A DNA stretch of 64,000 bases from Xestospongia muta (lineage: Eukaryota; Porifera; Demospongiae; Haplosclerida; Petrosiidae). Below, one piece after another: positions 1 to 13,395 of the stretch (within the stretch, counting starts at the first letter, position 1; every line of letters begins with the position of its first letter). The notes under the pieces were generated by a model. The model had not been told where the DNA came from. It searched no databases and worked only from the letters and a program-made list of their open reading frames with translations. The translations under genes and the position numbers were made by a program. The stretch covers positions 7,267,229-7,331,228 of the forward strand of contig OY848921.1 in NCBI GenBank assembly GCA_963693285.1, in the 5' to 3' direction.

Positions 1-63
1 TACAATCTTGATTTAAGTTGTTATCAACAAATATTTTAATCTCTCTTGTTCTTTCTTCTCTAG

Positions 64-1304
<1,241 letters not shown>

Positions 1305-1305
<1 letters not shown>

Positions 1306-1974
1306 TGGTCACTATTATATGATGTACTATTGTCTATTGTGTAATAATAACGGACTTCCACAACAAAATGAATTATCTCTTCTTTTATCGTCACATCAAA
1401 CAAATTAACAGCGATTATATTAGAGGGCAGGAAAGTAGTTCTCTGATGAATGAAGTTGATTTTAAGTTTGTCTGTTATATTGTATGATATGTTTCAAAGG
1501 TCAGTATGTCATTGTCTGGAAATGTCTCTTTCTTTACCTCTTAAGTTAATAGACCACATCACTGTTCATTTTATATTCCATTGATACAATGTCACTATGG
1601 AATTATATAGATATAGAATGAAAGGACTGTATTGTATATTAATAATGTTGGTAAGTATATCATACATTTTGTCTTAAAATATAGGTCAATTTTATTGACA
1701 TTAGTGTTTGGCAACATCAAAACAACAAACTGTTTTTATTCTAATTGCTATTTTTAGCTCAAGACAATATCTGAATTTGGTATTCATTACTTCAGTTTTA
1801 TATTAAATGTTATCACACATTAAGAATACTATCCTAACAAATTCTTACTTAAAGAAAGAAATTTGATCCAAAAAATGTGCTGTGTTGATTTTTTATAGTG
1901 TAAATGTTTATCATAACATACTGGTGACCTGTCCATTAGTATTCACATCAGGTATGGTAGCTAATATTTTATTG
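1305..1974 (+). repeat. RNFT 3' flanking segment, duplicated
   Basis: No gene is seen here. The stretch (GTGGTCACTAT... to the CCATTAGTATTCACATCAGG area) recurs after each RNFT copy, at 23560-24230, 49050-49740 and 54230-54930, and as a rearranged piece at 38159-38770. It marks the edge of the duplicated RNFT block. Confidence 0.7.
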
Positions 1975-2640
1975 ACTATTTCACAATTCTGTTTTAAGTT
2001 AATGGATGCATTAATGGAGATGTCCTATGATACCAATAACAGTCATATACTACAAAGATATACAAGAAGACAATAGGATAAGTTTGTTCAGCTAATAAAC
2101 GTGAATGGGATGATTTGTGAAGATAAATGTACTCATAATCTATTAACAATACTAAATTTTAATATCACCATTATTTATAACTGTGATGATGTGTGGTGTT
2201 TACCATTATAGAGTGACCTAGTACACATCACCATCTTTTTATTAGTGAAACCACTAATATCATCTATACAACTACAGTGGGAATATAATATCAACATAAT
2301 AAAAGATACTTTCAGTTTCAATGTATTTGTTGTACACTGTGATAACTGTGAATGAATAATAACAGAGCTATTGTTATATAAGGATAACAATACTGTTAAT
2401 ACATCTATTACTGGTCTATTACCTAATACTACATACACATGTTGTGTATTAGCAGTAACATCATATGGAGAGAGTGAACCAGTATGTCAAAACATCACTA
2501 CTACTAATGATGAAAGTAAGTTTTATAATATAATTAAGTACTGTGTTCCTCTTTGTCAGGTACTGACAGTGATTGTATTAGTATACCTCATCTCTTACTA
2601 TTACCATACAATGAATTAATGGTTTATTTCTTAGTATGAC
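1975..2640 (+). pseudogene. FN3 remnant with unrecognised upstream exon
   Basis: Two decayed pieces. At about 1998-2210 is a sequence whose sister at 54965-55182 still has an open frame starting MIPITVTYYKDVQEDN; I do not recognise the domain. At about 2280-2514 is the C-terminal half of the family FN3 domain (ITGLLPNTTYTCCVLAVTSY). A frame continues into a hydrophobic stretch (VLTVIVLVYLISYYY) and then stops. The N-terminal SRCR exons are absent. The same arrangement recurs at 35.9-36.3 and 55.0-55.7 kb, so the truncation predates the duplications. Confidence 0.6.
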
Positions 2641-2784
2641 TATATGTATAGTCATATGGTAATAATGCTGACCCTAGTAGTAATAATAAATGAAAAGTCA
2701 TAAATCAGAAATAAGATAAACAATAAAATATACAGACAGCCACATATACTTCACATGATCACTCATTCATTAATAATGCTTTAT

Positions 2785-3390
2785 ATAACATTTATTGACT
2801 GTGCTTATCTTACCTTGTACACAGTTAATGTTCAATATAATTGTTTATATTAGAACTAATGATAACTTGAGGTTGACTTTGTCATTGCAAGATGTTATTG
2901 TTTATCATATAACATGTCCAGCAGTAATTTGATGATGACCTATGAGTGTCTATTAAATGAATAAGCATTGACATACATGAATACAATGCTAAATGTTTTT
3001 TCTATTTGCTTGTTTTGCTTTAATTTTCATGTGAACTTATTGTGTATTGATCATCTAAAGCTAAATAATGAGACAATTATCACTAGTTATATATATATAA
3101 TATATATATATATAATATCTATTGTCATAGTTATCAACTAGCTAATGTACTTATATAAATGTACTCATTAACATGCACAATACAAACAAAAAGTACATAG
3201 ATGTTCATTCATAACTATACTGTTTGCATATTTATGGTCATAAGTAAACTAACATTTGTTGATTTTATTAATCTCATGTGTACACAGTGAGAACTTAGTT
3301 ATTGATACTATATTAAAACAACTGATATATGAACTCATTATTACATCATTATATATTTTGTGTTAGTACATATTGAAAGTACCTTAACAA
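2785..3390 (+). promoter_or_regulatory. Receptor 5' block: distal repeat plus promoter-proximal block
   Basis: The distal part, from about 2785 to 2975, recurs before other receptors (10385, 18445, 39060, 55930 and 60500). The proximal part, from about 3235 to 3386, contains GGTCATAAGTAAACTAAC, CATGTGTACACAGTGAGAA and TGAACTCATTATTACATCAT. It recurs almost unchanged 35-120 bp upstream of nine receptor start codons. A TA-rich tract sits at about 3094-3118. Its position and conservation suggest a shared core promoter; no factor site is claimed. Confidence 0.55.
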
Positions 3391-3439
3391 GTTTATTGTT
3401 TAAGTGTACAGGCAGCAATTAAAGAAAAGTAACTTCATT

Positions 3440-3706
3440 ATGATCTCTTGTCTATTAATGTACTTTTTACTACTACTACTACAAGGAGGTAGGTAATCTA
3501 TAAGCTTAGTCCCTCAGTTGTATTCTTTAACAAATCTAGTACTTGTAGATGATAATTGTAATGAAGGAGACCTTCAACAAAGTTCCATGAATATCAGTAT
3601 ACTACAGATCTGCAGTGAAGGCATGTGGAAGTATATTTGTGCTAAATCAGTCTCTTACCAATGGAGTGAAAAAGAAGCTAAAGTAGCTTGTTATCAAATG
3701 GAACGT
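3440..3706 (+). pseudogene. Duplicated signal-peptide and SRCR1 first exons
   Basis: A signal-peptide exon (3440-3488, MISCLLMYFLLLLL) and the first SRCR1 exon (from 3549, with ILQICSEGMWKYICAK and the NQW-equivalent) are followed not by the usual donor but, from about 3706, by a second copy of promoter-proximal DNA leading into the next receptor. This is a partial head duplication with no remaining SRCR1 half, SRCR2, FN3 or membrane exon. A sister head occurs at 31245-31527. Confidence 0.75.
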
Positions 3707-3772
3707 ATGAAAGTACTTTAACAAGTTGTTTGTTTAGATGTACAGGCCGTAGTAAAGAAAAGAAAGTTCATT

Positions 3773-5962
3773 ATGATCTTCTGTCTACTAATGTGCTTTT
3801 TGCTACTTTTACAACTAATACAAGGAGGTAAGTAATAATCCCTCAGTTTAATTTAATAACACATCTAGTATATGTAGATAGTAGTTGTAAGGAAGGAGAA
3901 CTTGGATACAGCCCTAGAAATACCAATATACTACAGATCAGTAGTGGAGGCACATGGAAGGATATTTGTGCTAAACCAGGCTCTAATCAATGGAGTGAAA
4001 ATGAAGCTAGAGTGGCTTGTTATCAAATGGGAATGGCATGGAAAGAAGGATCAGGTATTGTAGTTGTGCTAATTTTCTTAATTAAAATGTTTATTCTGTA
4101 CTCAGACATTAAATTAAATACTACTACTGGGAGTTTTAATGGTATCGTTTATTCTAAAACTTTTCTTGTTCTGGATTAGAAGAAAACCTCATAAACTGTT
4201 CAGTTGATGATCACATATATAGTTGTTTCTACCATGAACATGGTCATTACTATTATGCAACAGCTAAATGTATTAAAGGTATACTATATCACTAATCAAT
4301 CTTGTACAAAAATATAATTTATAGCTAATCATTCCTGTATATCTGGAAGTCTGTCATTAGTAGACACAATTTTGAAAATCTGTGTATTTGGTCAATGGCA
4401 CACACTCTGTGGCAATACTTGGACATTAGTGCAGGTAAAAGTAGCTTGTAGACAACTGGGAAGAAATCCAATTGGTATGATTATCACCATTTGAAATTAG
4501 TAATTGTTTTTAAAACAATGCTATATTATATATAGGAGCTAAATACACACTTCTATCTAGCAAGGAGTCCATTCCAGTAATGAATGCTTATTTTAGTTGC
4601 AATGGTACTGAGAATGACTTTAGAAAATGTACAGTACACAGGATCTCAAGATGTGATATGAAGTCAAATTTACTGAAACCAGGACTTACCTGTGGAGGTA
4701 TCCTTTGACTGTCTTAAACTTTCAAAATATGATATGTATAGTTTACTTCTTTAGTGAGCCCTCCTAAGAATCTGTTGACTCATTCACTGAATTACTCAGT
4801 GTATATAATAATAGCATGTCATTAATATAATACAAACATGATATATATGCATGTATATATAGACATATATAATAATAGTGCTATTGTATATGTGTGTGTA
4901 TGTATGTATATGCATGTATATACATGTATATGTGTGTGTGTATTAATTGCTATTGTGACAGCTGTCATTTAGTGTTAGAATAACTCAGTTTACTAATCTA
5001 ACAAATGAGTATACAGTACATGAGTACACTGTAAAAAATGATGGTTGATTTAACAATCATTTGGTTATACAGGTTGCAATGGCAAATTGATTTTTGTCAA
5101 AAAAATAATCATAATACTGTCTTCATTACTAATGTACTACTGTTTATATAGCTACAAAACCATCAATCTCATAGTAGATCAGTAATCAAAATAGTATTAT
5201 GTTTACATTTTACATATGCAACCTGTATAACCATGTATTAGTTAATTCAACCAATCAATTTTTACAGTGTATGCACTACTTCTTGTCACAAATCATTGTT
5301 TATTTTATTTGTTTACACAGATACGAACCACTCAAATATCACAACTATCATAGTATCCTCTGTCACCATGGCAACTACTAGTACTCCTGCTACTACATCT
5401 CAGTCCTGTGCTCCATGTACACTTATTTCAACATGTACACAAACACCTCCTCCTATTATATGTAGTGGTACATCTACTAGTGTGGGTGTTTCATGGGTTG
5501 GTGGTATACTTGTGGGTGTGGTATGTGGCATTCTTGTGATGATCATAGTGTGGGTGATAGTCACAGTTGTTAGCAAGAAGAAGACAATAATTGATAGGAA
5601 AGAAACAAAAGAAAGGTTTTGTATGGCCATTATTATTGAGTTTTATCAGTTATATTTTTAGATCACATGATGATGGGCACCAACTAAACATGGGAAGCCT
5701 TGATAATCCATCATATGAGCAAACCGTCATACAAAGTACACCATCCAACAGTAACACTCAAGGCACAGATCTTCCTGAGGACCAGTATTCAATTCCTGTT
5801 AATGTAAAGTCAAAAGTAATGAATAGTAACTCTCAAGTCAATGATACCAGTGGTGGTGTTCCTTCTTTTATTTATCAAGATAATATTCAAATGGAAGGAG
5901 TATACTCATTAGCTGATGATGAGCAAGTTGGAGATCTGTATAATCATCTCCAAAGGAATTGA
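3773..5962 (+). pseudogene. SRCR-SRCR-FN3 receptor, frameshifted, FN3 deleted
   Basis: A full-length family member in exon order: signal 3773-3827, SRCR1 3878-4054 and 4106-4278, SRCR2 4325-4474 and 4536-4697, FN3 remnant 4755-4811, stalk/TM 5321-5615, tail 5662-5962. The second SRCR1 exon is 173 bp where relatives are 174-180 bp (multiples of three). One T is missing from the TTTTCTTGTTCTGG run and a stop follows. The FN3 exon is cut after VYI and joined to intron DNA. A conserved SRCR1 Cys is Ser (ILQISSG). The tail is still open and carries NPSY, DQYSIP, a YSLA variant of the first paired motif, and YNHL. Two independent lesions make a functional product unlikely. Confidence 0.85.
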
Positions 5963-6715
5963 GAAGAAAACATAAGAAACGGAATTAAATTAACTTATTA
6001 CTATTAAATACATAAATTACTGATTAAATGTTGTGCTATTCTGTAAGTCAGTGAAATATATAACTATGTGTGTATAATACAGTACATTTAGACATAACAC
6101 TGACATGTACCATCTTTTTAACTTGAAATAGTAACTTGAGTTTGATTCTGTAATGTTCATTAGCTGATTGGCCAGCACTGTATTTTTTGTTATTGTGTTT
6201 TCTAAGAACTGAATATAATTTTATCAGAGAAATACGTGATTTATGTCAATTAATGTTTGAGCATTACACTGTAAATTTCATTAGTTATTTTCACATACCA
6301 AATTGTAGTTTATGTCAATAGATTTAAGTGAATTTCTCACTCAATAATTTGTTGCTATGTCACATTGCAAAGCAACAAATCATACAGAAAGTAATTGACA
6401 TGAATTTTGAATCCCGTAGAATTCCACTGATGTAAGTTACAAATTAGTTAGTAAAAGTAACATATTATATTTTACAGTAACATATGATATTTGATTAAAA
6501 AGAAAATGAGTTAATACAAAATTGTCTACAAATATTCTAATAAAATAATTATCATTGTTGTATTCACATAATGGCACTTCTTGATGTGTACAATATAATT
6601 CAAATAAGATCACACTGATATGTACAAACAAACCTATTTCTATCAATTTCTATTTATGGTCACATATGTCATAATATAACAGTAATTGATGACTTCTTAT
6701 TTGTAAAATAACCAA
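5963..6715 (+). repeat. Receptor 3' flank repeat
   Basis: No gene is seen. The block begins GAGAAGAAAACA after the stop codon and includes AATTCCACTGATGTAAGTTAC. It follows most long-tail receptors (16450, 29854, 41991, 58916, 63220) and marks the 3' end of the duplicated unit. It probably includes the 3' UTR. Confidence 0.6.
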
Positions 6716-6818
6716 CTGTTAAAACATATCAAAAAACAGTTTTGTATACATACAGTTGCTATATATGCATAACCATTCTATATGTATGCAAAACTGTTTT
6801 TTGAAATATTTTAATAGT
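6716..6818. repeat. Inverted-repeat hairpin, possible MITE
   Basis: Arms of about 30 bp (ATCAAAAAACAGTTTTGTAT and its imperfect complement TATGCAAAACTGTTTTTTGA) flank a loop of about 40 bp. It is absent from the corresponding 3' flanks at 16.9 and 42.4 kb, so it looks inserted. No clear target-site duplication was resolved by eye. Confidence 0.5.
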
Positions 6819-6994
6819 GTTTTTTTCATAAATCAGGTCACAAATATTTGACGGAAGTGGTCCCTTTTTGCAAATCAGGTCACATATCATTACCTATAAT
6901 GTGATGTTTATAGAGTTTTGTTTATACTTATTTAAAACAGTCACTACTGAAGAGAATTTGCTGGCGAAGTGTACAAGTAACAGCTTTGAACAAA

Positions 6995-8031
6995 CAGCTC
7001 ATTATGATCTTCAGTCTCTTGCAATTATAATTATAAGTTATATATGCTTCCCAGTTTTAAAAATTCTCACTACTAGCACTTGCAAATAGAAACAGCTACA
7101 TTTATAATTCTAATAAAGTAGGAGCCCTCAAATATCAAAACTCAAAGAGTCATATTCTACAAATCTGTACAGGAACTCAATGGCAATACATTTGTGCTAA
7201 ACCTAATTTTACCTTTTGGAGTGAAAATGAAGCTAGAGTGGCTTGTTATGAAATGGGGATGTCATGGGAAGAATGATCAAGTAATACTAATTGAAATTGT
7301 TATCTTACTTTCTACTTTTAAATAGAATTGAGAACTACAGTCTCTAATTCATTGAACACTTATCATAAAACCTTTTCCTGTTTGGGTGTAGAAGAAAGAC
7401 TTATAGATTGTTCAGCTAATGATAATTATGATTGCTACTTTGGTCCATACTATTATGCAACACTTCACTGTTTACCAGGTATATTCTATTATAAATTATT
7501 ATTATTATTATTCTATTATAGTTACGCCATCTTGTAAATCTGGAAGTTTTACAGTAGAAGACAAAACTCGTAGAATCTGTCTTTTTGGTCAATGGTACAC
7601 ACAATGTGGTAATAATCTCAGATATTGTCCAGTAAAGCAGTACTCAGACTGTGATAAATATTCATTGAAAGCAGGACTAATTTGTAAAGGTATTACTCAG
7701 CTCAATGTTACAATATATCTAGTTTAATTTAATAGTCAACCCTCCTAAAAATATACTGGTTCATTTACTAGACTTATTATCAGTTCATATACAATGTAAT
7801 TATAATATGACAAATGACACAGTAAATTTTAATGTTTACTGTACTACTCTGAAGCAAAAACAGATTAGTTTGTATTCTAGGACAATATTATATAATGATA
7901 ACAGTACTACAATTAATACATCTATTACTGGTCTGTTACCTAATACTACATACATATGTTGTGTATTAGCAGTAACATTATATGGAGAGAGTGAACCAGC
8001 ATGTCAAAATATCACTACTACTAATGTAACA
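6995..8031 (+). pseudogene. Short-SRCR2 subclass receptor, broken, no TM
   Basis: A divergent subclass. Decayed signal exon near 6997; SRCR1 at about 7090-7276 (ILQICTGTQWQYICAK, CYEMGMSWEE) and 7326-7480; one SRCR2 exon at about 7544-7711 (CKSGSFTVEDKTRRIC, GQWYTQC) that joins the two ends of the domain and lacks the TW-L-Q-ACRQLG core; FN3 at about 7736-8031. A TGA replaces GGA at the end of the first SRCR1 exon and the donor there is damaged. Downstream, the stalk, TM and tail are gone: at about 8103 the sequence passes directly into receptor 3' flank. Sisters lie at 17.4 and 37.1 kb. Confidence 0.75.
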
Positions 8032-8103
8032 AGTGAGTGTATTTTATATTGCTTGTACTAGGATAAACTATTTGATATATTTATTTTAATGTAATGATCT
8101 TGT

Positions 8104-8453
8104 ATACTTATTACTATTAAATACATAAATTGCTGATTATATGTTGTGCTATTCTGTAAGTTAGTGAAATATATAACTATGTGTGTATAATTCAGTAATT
8201 TAGACATAACACTGACATGTACCATCTTTTTAACTTGAGATAGTAACTTGATTATGTAATATTCATTAGCTAATTGGCTAGTACTATATTTTTTGTTAAT
8301 TATAATTTTATCAGAGAAATATCTGGTTTGCGTCAATTAATGTTTGAACACTGTAAATGGTCATTAGTTATTTTAACAAACCAAATTGTAGTCTATGTCA
8401 GTACATTTATTTGTACACACATAGTAGTTTAACACACTAAAATACACAGACAA
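8104..8453 (+). repeat. Receptor 3' flank repeat
   Basis: No gene is seen. The block matches the 3' flank at 63240-63590, and together with the next fragment shows that 7.85-8.86 kb and 62.28-64.0 kb share a common origin. The 7.85 kb copy lacks the membrane and tail exons that the other copy still has. Confidence 0.6.
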
Positions 8454-8844
8454 TGCACTCAAGAAGAAAAGAAGCCACACCATCTACTAACTGTATTAAC
8501 GATGGCACAAAGAGCCATATTGTACAAATCTGTACAGAAACTCAATGACAATGCATTTGTGCTAAGTCTAACTCTACCTTTTGGAGTGAAAATGAAGACA
8601 GAGTGGCTTGTTATGACATGGGGATGTCATAGGAAGAAGGGTCAAGTAATTACTAATTTGAATTGTTATCTTATTTTCTACTTTGACATAGAATTGAGAA
8701 CTACTGTCTCTGATTTATTGAACACTTCTCATAAAACTTTTTCCTGTTTGGTTGTAGAAGAAATGTTTAAATGGAAGGAGTATACTCATTAACTGATGAT
8801 CAACAGACTGAGACAAGTTTGTATAATCAACCCCAAAAAAACTG
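8454..8844 (+). pseudogene. SRCR1 half-domain joined to receptor tail end
   Basis: The first SRCR1 half (HIVQICTETQ, WSENEDRVACYDMGMS) and about 70 bp of the second half (VSDLLNTSHKTFSC) run, after VVEE, directly into the last tail segment (MFKWKEYTH in the open frame; the original frame reads EGVYSLTDDQQ and SLYNQ). Everything between, from mid-SRCR1 to mid-tail, is deleted. The junction changes frame, and TGA (in CAATGACAAT) replaces the TGG of QW. The same junction occurs at 63604-64000, so the deletion happened before the block was duplicated. Confidence 0.7.
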
Positions 8845-8847
8845 AAC

Positions 8848-9784
8848 AGGGTTAAATCAGTCAAATTGATTACGTTTTTATATTTTTTCATGTATAATAG
8901 TTCTGTTCCTGTTTTAATACAATACTAGTGTATTATAACTAATTTTATAATTTTGTGTATGTAGTATTTGGATTATGTACCAAAGCAGTGCCCCAAGAGT
9001 AACAAAAATAGCCGAATAGAAGAGTGTGTGTGTTGGTATAAATGATAATTGAAAATAATAAAATATAATAAATGGCTGAGTGTGGGTTAGAAATCTCACC
9101 TGAGGTTCTCAAAAATATTTTTGTCTTTATAACACGTCCCTAAAATATGGCTCATACTTGTAAGACTAGGATAAAGTAAGCAAAGTTCATTTAAGTACAA
9201 AATTATATACTAATAAAGATTAATGGACAATCAGTTATTAACAAATGGAACTGGTACATATATCTATTCCACTGTTCAATCAAATAACACATTTACTATA
9301 TATTCTAATTGAAATAGACACATAGATATAGGCACATGAAGTCTCAACTCCAATGTTGTTCACATCACATCAGTATCCATTTGATAAAAACAACGACATC
9401 ATATGTTTATTTATATAACATAAAAGACTACTTATGGCCTTAAATAAACAAACTGAGTTTGCTGACTGATTTCCACATTTACACAATGGGTTAATGTTCA
9501 GTAGTTGGTTTCATGTAGTCATCCTGTACATGTATATATGTGACTACAGTGTGTGTGTGATTAAAGTTGATGAAGTATATAAAGATAAAAGTTGAAAGCA
9601 AATATTAGCATGTTTCTCTACTACCAGAAGGTATAGACATTCGTCACATAAGTCATAATATAACAGTAATTGATGACTTTGTTATCTTAAGTATACACAG
9701 TGGGTGTTCAGTAATTGATGTTTACTTTCAAAATGACTAATATAAACATTATATATCATTATCTATTATGTAATGTTTATACAG
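8848..9784. other. Intergenic, no gene seen
   Basis: 8870-9110 matches the 3' flank found after SRF2 (21540-21830) and SRF6 (52400-52690). The remainder is AT-rich and includes a copy of the upstream sequence of the small NPAY-tail remnants (about 9470-9780; compare 34.5 and 42.7 kb). Short open frames here show no domain. Confidence 0.5.
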
Positions 9785-9834
9785 TTTTTGTTTATATATG
9801 TTTAAGTCAGTCAGTGCTTTAGGGAATTTGCTGG

Positions 9835-10310
9835 AGAAGTTTCTAAATACCAAGACAGACAGCTTATCATGATCTCCAGTATTTTCATTATACTACTGTA
9901 AACAGGAGGTAAAGATTACATAACTGGATGCTTCTTAATTTTAAATATTTCCACTTTTAGTACTTGCAAACTACTACTATAATGATTCTTATGATAAGGA
10001 ACCCTCAACTATAGATACTTAACAGTCATTTATTATAAATACAGGAGGCTAATGAAATATATTTCACTTAATTTTCTTACATGGTTTATTTATACTCGTT
10101 TTCAGATCATAAGATCAAATGGGAAACATGAAAGTATTCATAGCACCCTGCATATAAACATTACAAAAGGATCTGGGCATAGTGACTGTCATAGTCTGTC
10201 AAGACAATGACCTTCCTGACGATGAAGATTTGTATACGGCAACAAATTCATATGATATTAATAATATTCCTTCCAGGATTTATCAAGTGAATGATACTGC
10301 AATATAAACA
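9835..10310 (+). pseudogene. Small receptor remnant (signal, SRCR1 edge, NPxY tail)
   Basis: A signal-like exon (ATGATCTCCAGTATTTTCAT at about 9871), an SRCR1 N-terminal edge (about 9960-10070) and, after a TTTCAG acceptor, a tail-like exon. Sisters at 34785-35270 and 42888-43300 preserve the tail better (GNPAYEHYKR; the NP-x-Y is damaged here). There is no SRCR2, FN3 or TM. Stops occur in all copies, so this is an old pseudogene lineage. Confidence 0.5.
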
Positions 10311-10384
10311 CTACAAAGTATATAATCTATGACTATTTATGGTCATAAGTAAATCATTGCATTTGTTGAATTAACAAAAACTAT

Positions 10385-11035
10385 GTGTCAATCTGTTTAT
10401 GGTCATAGCATTTATTGACTGTGCTTATTTTACCTTGTACAAAGTTAATGTTCAATATAATTGTTTATTTAGGGCTAATTATAACATGAGGTTGATTTTG
10501 TCATTGCAAATGTTATTTTCTATCATATAACAAGTCCAGCAGTAGTTTGATGATGACCTATGAAGTGTCTATTAAATAAATAAGCATTGACAAACATGAA
10601 TACAATGCTAAATGATTATTCTATTTGCTTGTTTTCTTCAATTTTGATAATTTCATGTGAACTCACTTAAGTACTGATAATCTAAAGATAAAAATGAGAC
10701 AATTATCACTAAATTATATATATATATATATATAATATCTATTATCATAGTTATCAACTAGCTAATGTACTTATATAAATGTACTCATTAACATGCACAA
10801 TACAGACAAAAAGTACTTAGATTATTCCATATGTTCATTTATAGCTATACTATTTGCATTGCTCAATATATGGTCATAAGTCAACTAACATTTGTTGTCT
10901 TTATTAATCTTATGTGTACACAGTGAGAATTTTGTTATTGATACTATATTAAAACAACTGATATATGAACTCATTATTACATCATTATATATTTTGTGTT
11001 AGTACATATTGAAAGTACAAAAGTACAGGGAGTAG
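10385..11035 (+). promoter_or_regulatory. 5' block of SRF1
   Basis: Distal repeat 10385-10595, a TA tract at about 10718-10738, and the proximal conserved block 10870-11022. The last begins 184 bp and ends about 32 bp before the SRF1 start codon. It matches the blocks at 3235, 18917, 24253, 31036, 39550, 49780, 56457 and 60993. Confidence 0.55.
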
Positions 11036-11053
11036 TAAAGAAAAAAGTTCATT

Positions 11054-12949
11054 ATGATCTTCTGTCTACTAATGTGCTTTTTGCCACTATTACTACTACA
11101 AGGAAGTAAGTAATAATCCCTCAGTTTAATTTAATAACACATCTAGTACCTGTAGATAGTAGTTGTAAGGAAGGAGAACTTGGATACAGCTCCATGAATA
11201 CCAATATACTACAGATCTGTAGTGGAAATGTGTGGAAGGATATTTGTGCTAAACCAGGCTCTAATCAATGGAGTGAAAATGAAGCTAGAGTGGCTTGTTA
11301 TCAAATGGAAATGGTATGGGCAGAAGGATCAGGTATTGTAGTTGTGCTAATTTTCTTAATTAAAAAGTTTATTTTCTACTCAGACATCAAATTAAATACT
11401 ACTAAGAGTTTTTCAAGCATCGTGTATTCTAAACGTTTTTCTTGTTCTGGATTAGAAGAAAAACTCATAAACTGTTCAGTTGATTATTACATACATAGTT
11501 GTTACTACTATGATCATGGTAATTCCAACAGTTACTGGTATGCAACAGCTAAATGTGTTGAAGGTATACTATATCACTAATCAATCTTGTACAAATATAT
11601 ATTTTATAGCTAATCAGTCCTGTATATCTGGAAGTCTGTCATTAGTAGACATTTTTTGGAAAATCTGTGCATTTGGTCAATGGAACACACTCTGTGGTAA
11701 TACTTGGACATTAGGTCAGGTAAAAGTAGCTTGTAGACAACTGGGAAAAAATCCAATTGGTATGATTATCACCATTTGAGATTAGTAATTATTTTAAAAA
11801 TAATGCTATATATAGGAGCTAAATACACACTTGTATCTAGCAAGGAGCCCATTCCAGTGATGAATGCTTATTTTAGCTGCAATGGTACTGAGAAGGACTT
11901 TAGAAAATGTACAGTACACAGGATCTCAAGATGTGATATGAAGTCAAATTTACTGAAACCAGGACTTACCTGTGGAGGTATCCTTTGACTATCTTAAACT
12001 TTCAAAAATGTGACATGTATAGTTTATTTTTTTAGTGAACCCTCCTAAGAATCTATTGACTCATTCACTGAACTTCTCAGTGTATATACAATGGAATTAT
12101 AATATGACAAATGATACAGTACATTTTAATGTTTACTGTACTACTATAAAACAACAACAAAGCACAAGATATTCTAAGACAGTATTATATAATGATAACA
12201 GTACTACAATTAATACATCTATTACTGGTTTATTACCTAATACTACATACACATGTTGTGTATTAGCAGTAACATCATATGGAGAGAGTGAACCAGTATG
12301 TCAAAATATCACTACTACTAATACAAGTAATTAATATTATGTACTAAGTCATATAACAATATCTATCATCTCTTCTCCTATAATGACAGTGTATACTAAT
12401 TCAACTACAAATGGTGATACAACTACTAGTACTAGTGAATCAGTATGTCAAAATATCACTACTACTAATATAAGTAATTAATATTATGTACTAAGTCATA
12501 TAACAATATCTATCATCTCTTCTCCTACAATGACAGTGTATACTAATTTAACTACAAATGGTGATACAACTATTAGTACTAGTGAACCAGTATGTCAAAA
12601 TATCACTACTACTAATATAAGTAATTAATATTATGTACTAAGTCATATAACAATATCTATCATCTCTTCTCCTACAATGACAGTGTATACTAATTCAACT
12701 ACAAATGCTGATACAACTACTACATATATATTATTGGGTGGTATAGTTACCAGTATTATTACTAGTAGTATTATTACTGCTATTACAATGACAGGAATGT
12801 TCTTGTTCTGTCGAAGATCTATAAAGACTAAAGTAAAATCCACTACACCTCAAGTAGTGTCTCCTGTGATCTATGATGAACTGAATATAACTCATGATTC
12901 TGACTTCCCAGTATCTGATAATCCAGCTTATGATCCAGCATACATTTAA
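11054..12949 (+). CDS. SRF1: SRCR-SRCR-FN3 receptor, short ITIM-like tail
   Basis: A type I membrane receptor of 481 aa when spliced as 11054-11105, 11156-11332, 11384-11563, 11610-11759, 11816-11977, 12036-12326, 12390-12473, 12537-12620, 12684-12949. Every junction is GT-AG in phase 1 and the frame is open throughout. Order: signal MIFCLLMCFLPLLLL, SRCR1 (about 19-136), SRCR2 (about 137-240; FGQWNTLCGNTW, ACRQLG), FN3 (about 241-337; LLPNTTYTCC, SYGES), two near-identical 28-aa stalk exons, TM (about 408-435, YILLGGIVTSIITSS) and a basic stop-transfer. The tail holds VIYDEL (Y457), which fits the ITIM consensus, NPAY (Y476) and Y480. An inhibitory role is inferred from motifs only. The closest relative is SRF3. 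Confidence 0.85.
12327..12683 (+). repeat. 147-bp intron-exon tandem duplication in SRF1
   Basis: Unit 12327-12473 is repeated at 12474-12620 and partly at 12621-12683 with exactly 147-bp spacing. Each unit is a 63-bp intron (GTAATTAAT...GACAG) plus an 84-bp symmetric exon encoding YTNSTTNGDTTTSTSE, then VCQNITTTN, which copies the end of the FN3 exon. Because the exon is 3n and phase 1-1, the duplication lengthens the stalk by 28 aa per copy without changing frame. Confidence 0.9.
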
Positions 12950-13395
12950 AATATAACTGTTTTATTGTTATATGTATTTAATTCTCAGTTGTTATGTTAA
13001 ATGATTCTGTTATTAACATGGTAACATATCATTTACTGATCTTGTGCAAAAGTTTTACAATATTATTTCAATTTATTTGTTTAGTCTTTAAGTTATTTAC
13101 ATTTATTACAAGCTCACTTCTATAAAATGGCGACTTTAATGATAACATTAGTAGGAAAGGGTGTGGCACTTGCACATAATCTGTGAGATAATTACATTTA
13201 AATTTGGTGGCTACAATTAGTAAATTTGGTTTTCCATGGAGTACAATTTATACAATCAAAATAAATATATAAAATTGCAAGTAGAGAACTGTTTTCATTG
13301 CTGTATTCACATATTACCACTCCATAATCCAAATAAGACAATATAATTATGACTCATATCACACTTCCTTGATAGGCATAAACAAATTTATTATC
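12950..13395. other. 3' flank of SRF1, no gene seen
   Basis: AT-rich, and homologous to 26184-26626 after SRF3. It presumably contains the 3' UTR and intergenic DNA of the short-tail receptor. Confidence 0.5.

Noticed and set aside
5400..5630. Minus-strand frames opposite TM exons (also 20908, 33054, 33362, 41453, 51783 and 62690)
   Set aside because: They are shadows of the TM/stalk exons on the + strand; the His/Tyr/Thr-rich composition comes from complementing the coding strand.
6868..7089. 73-codon + strand frame with the short-SRCR2 head
   Set aside because: It crosses the decayed signal exon and its intron out of frame with the SRCR1 exon.
11194..11580. Continuous frame across both SRCR1 exons read as one exon (also 19246, 24610, 40131 and similar)
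   Set aside because: The 51-bp stretch has GT-AG ends, breaks the SRCR fold and has stops in relatives, so I model it as an intron; the possibility of retention is kept as a finding.
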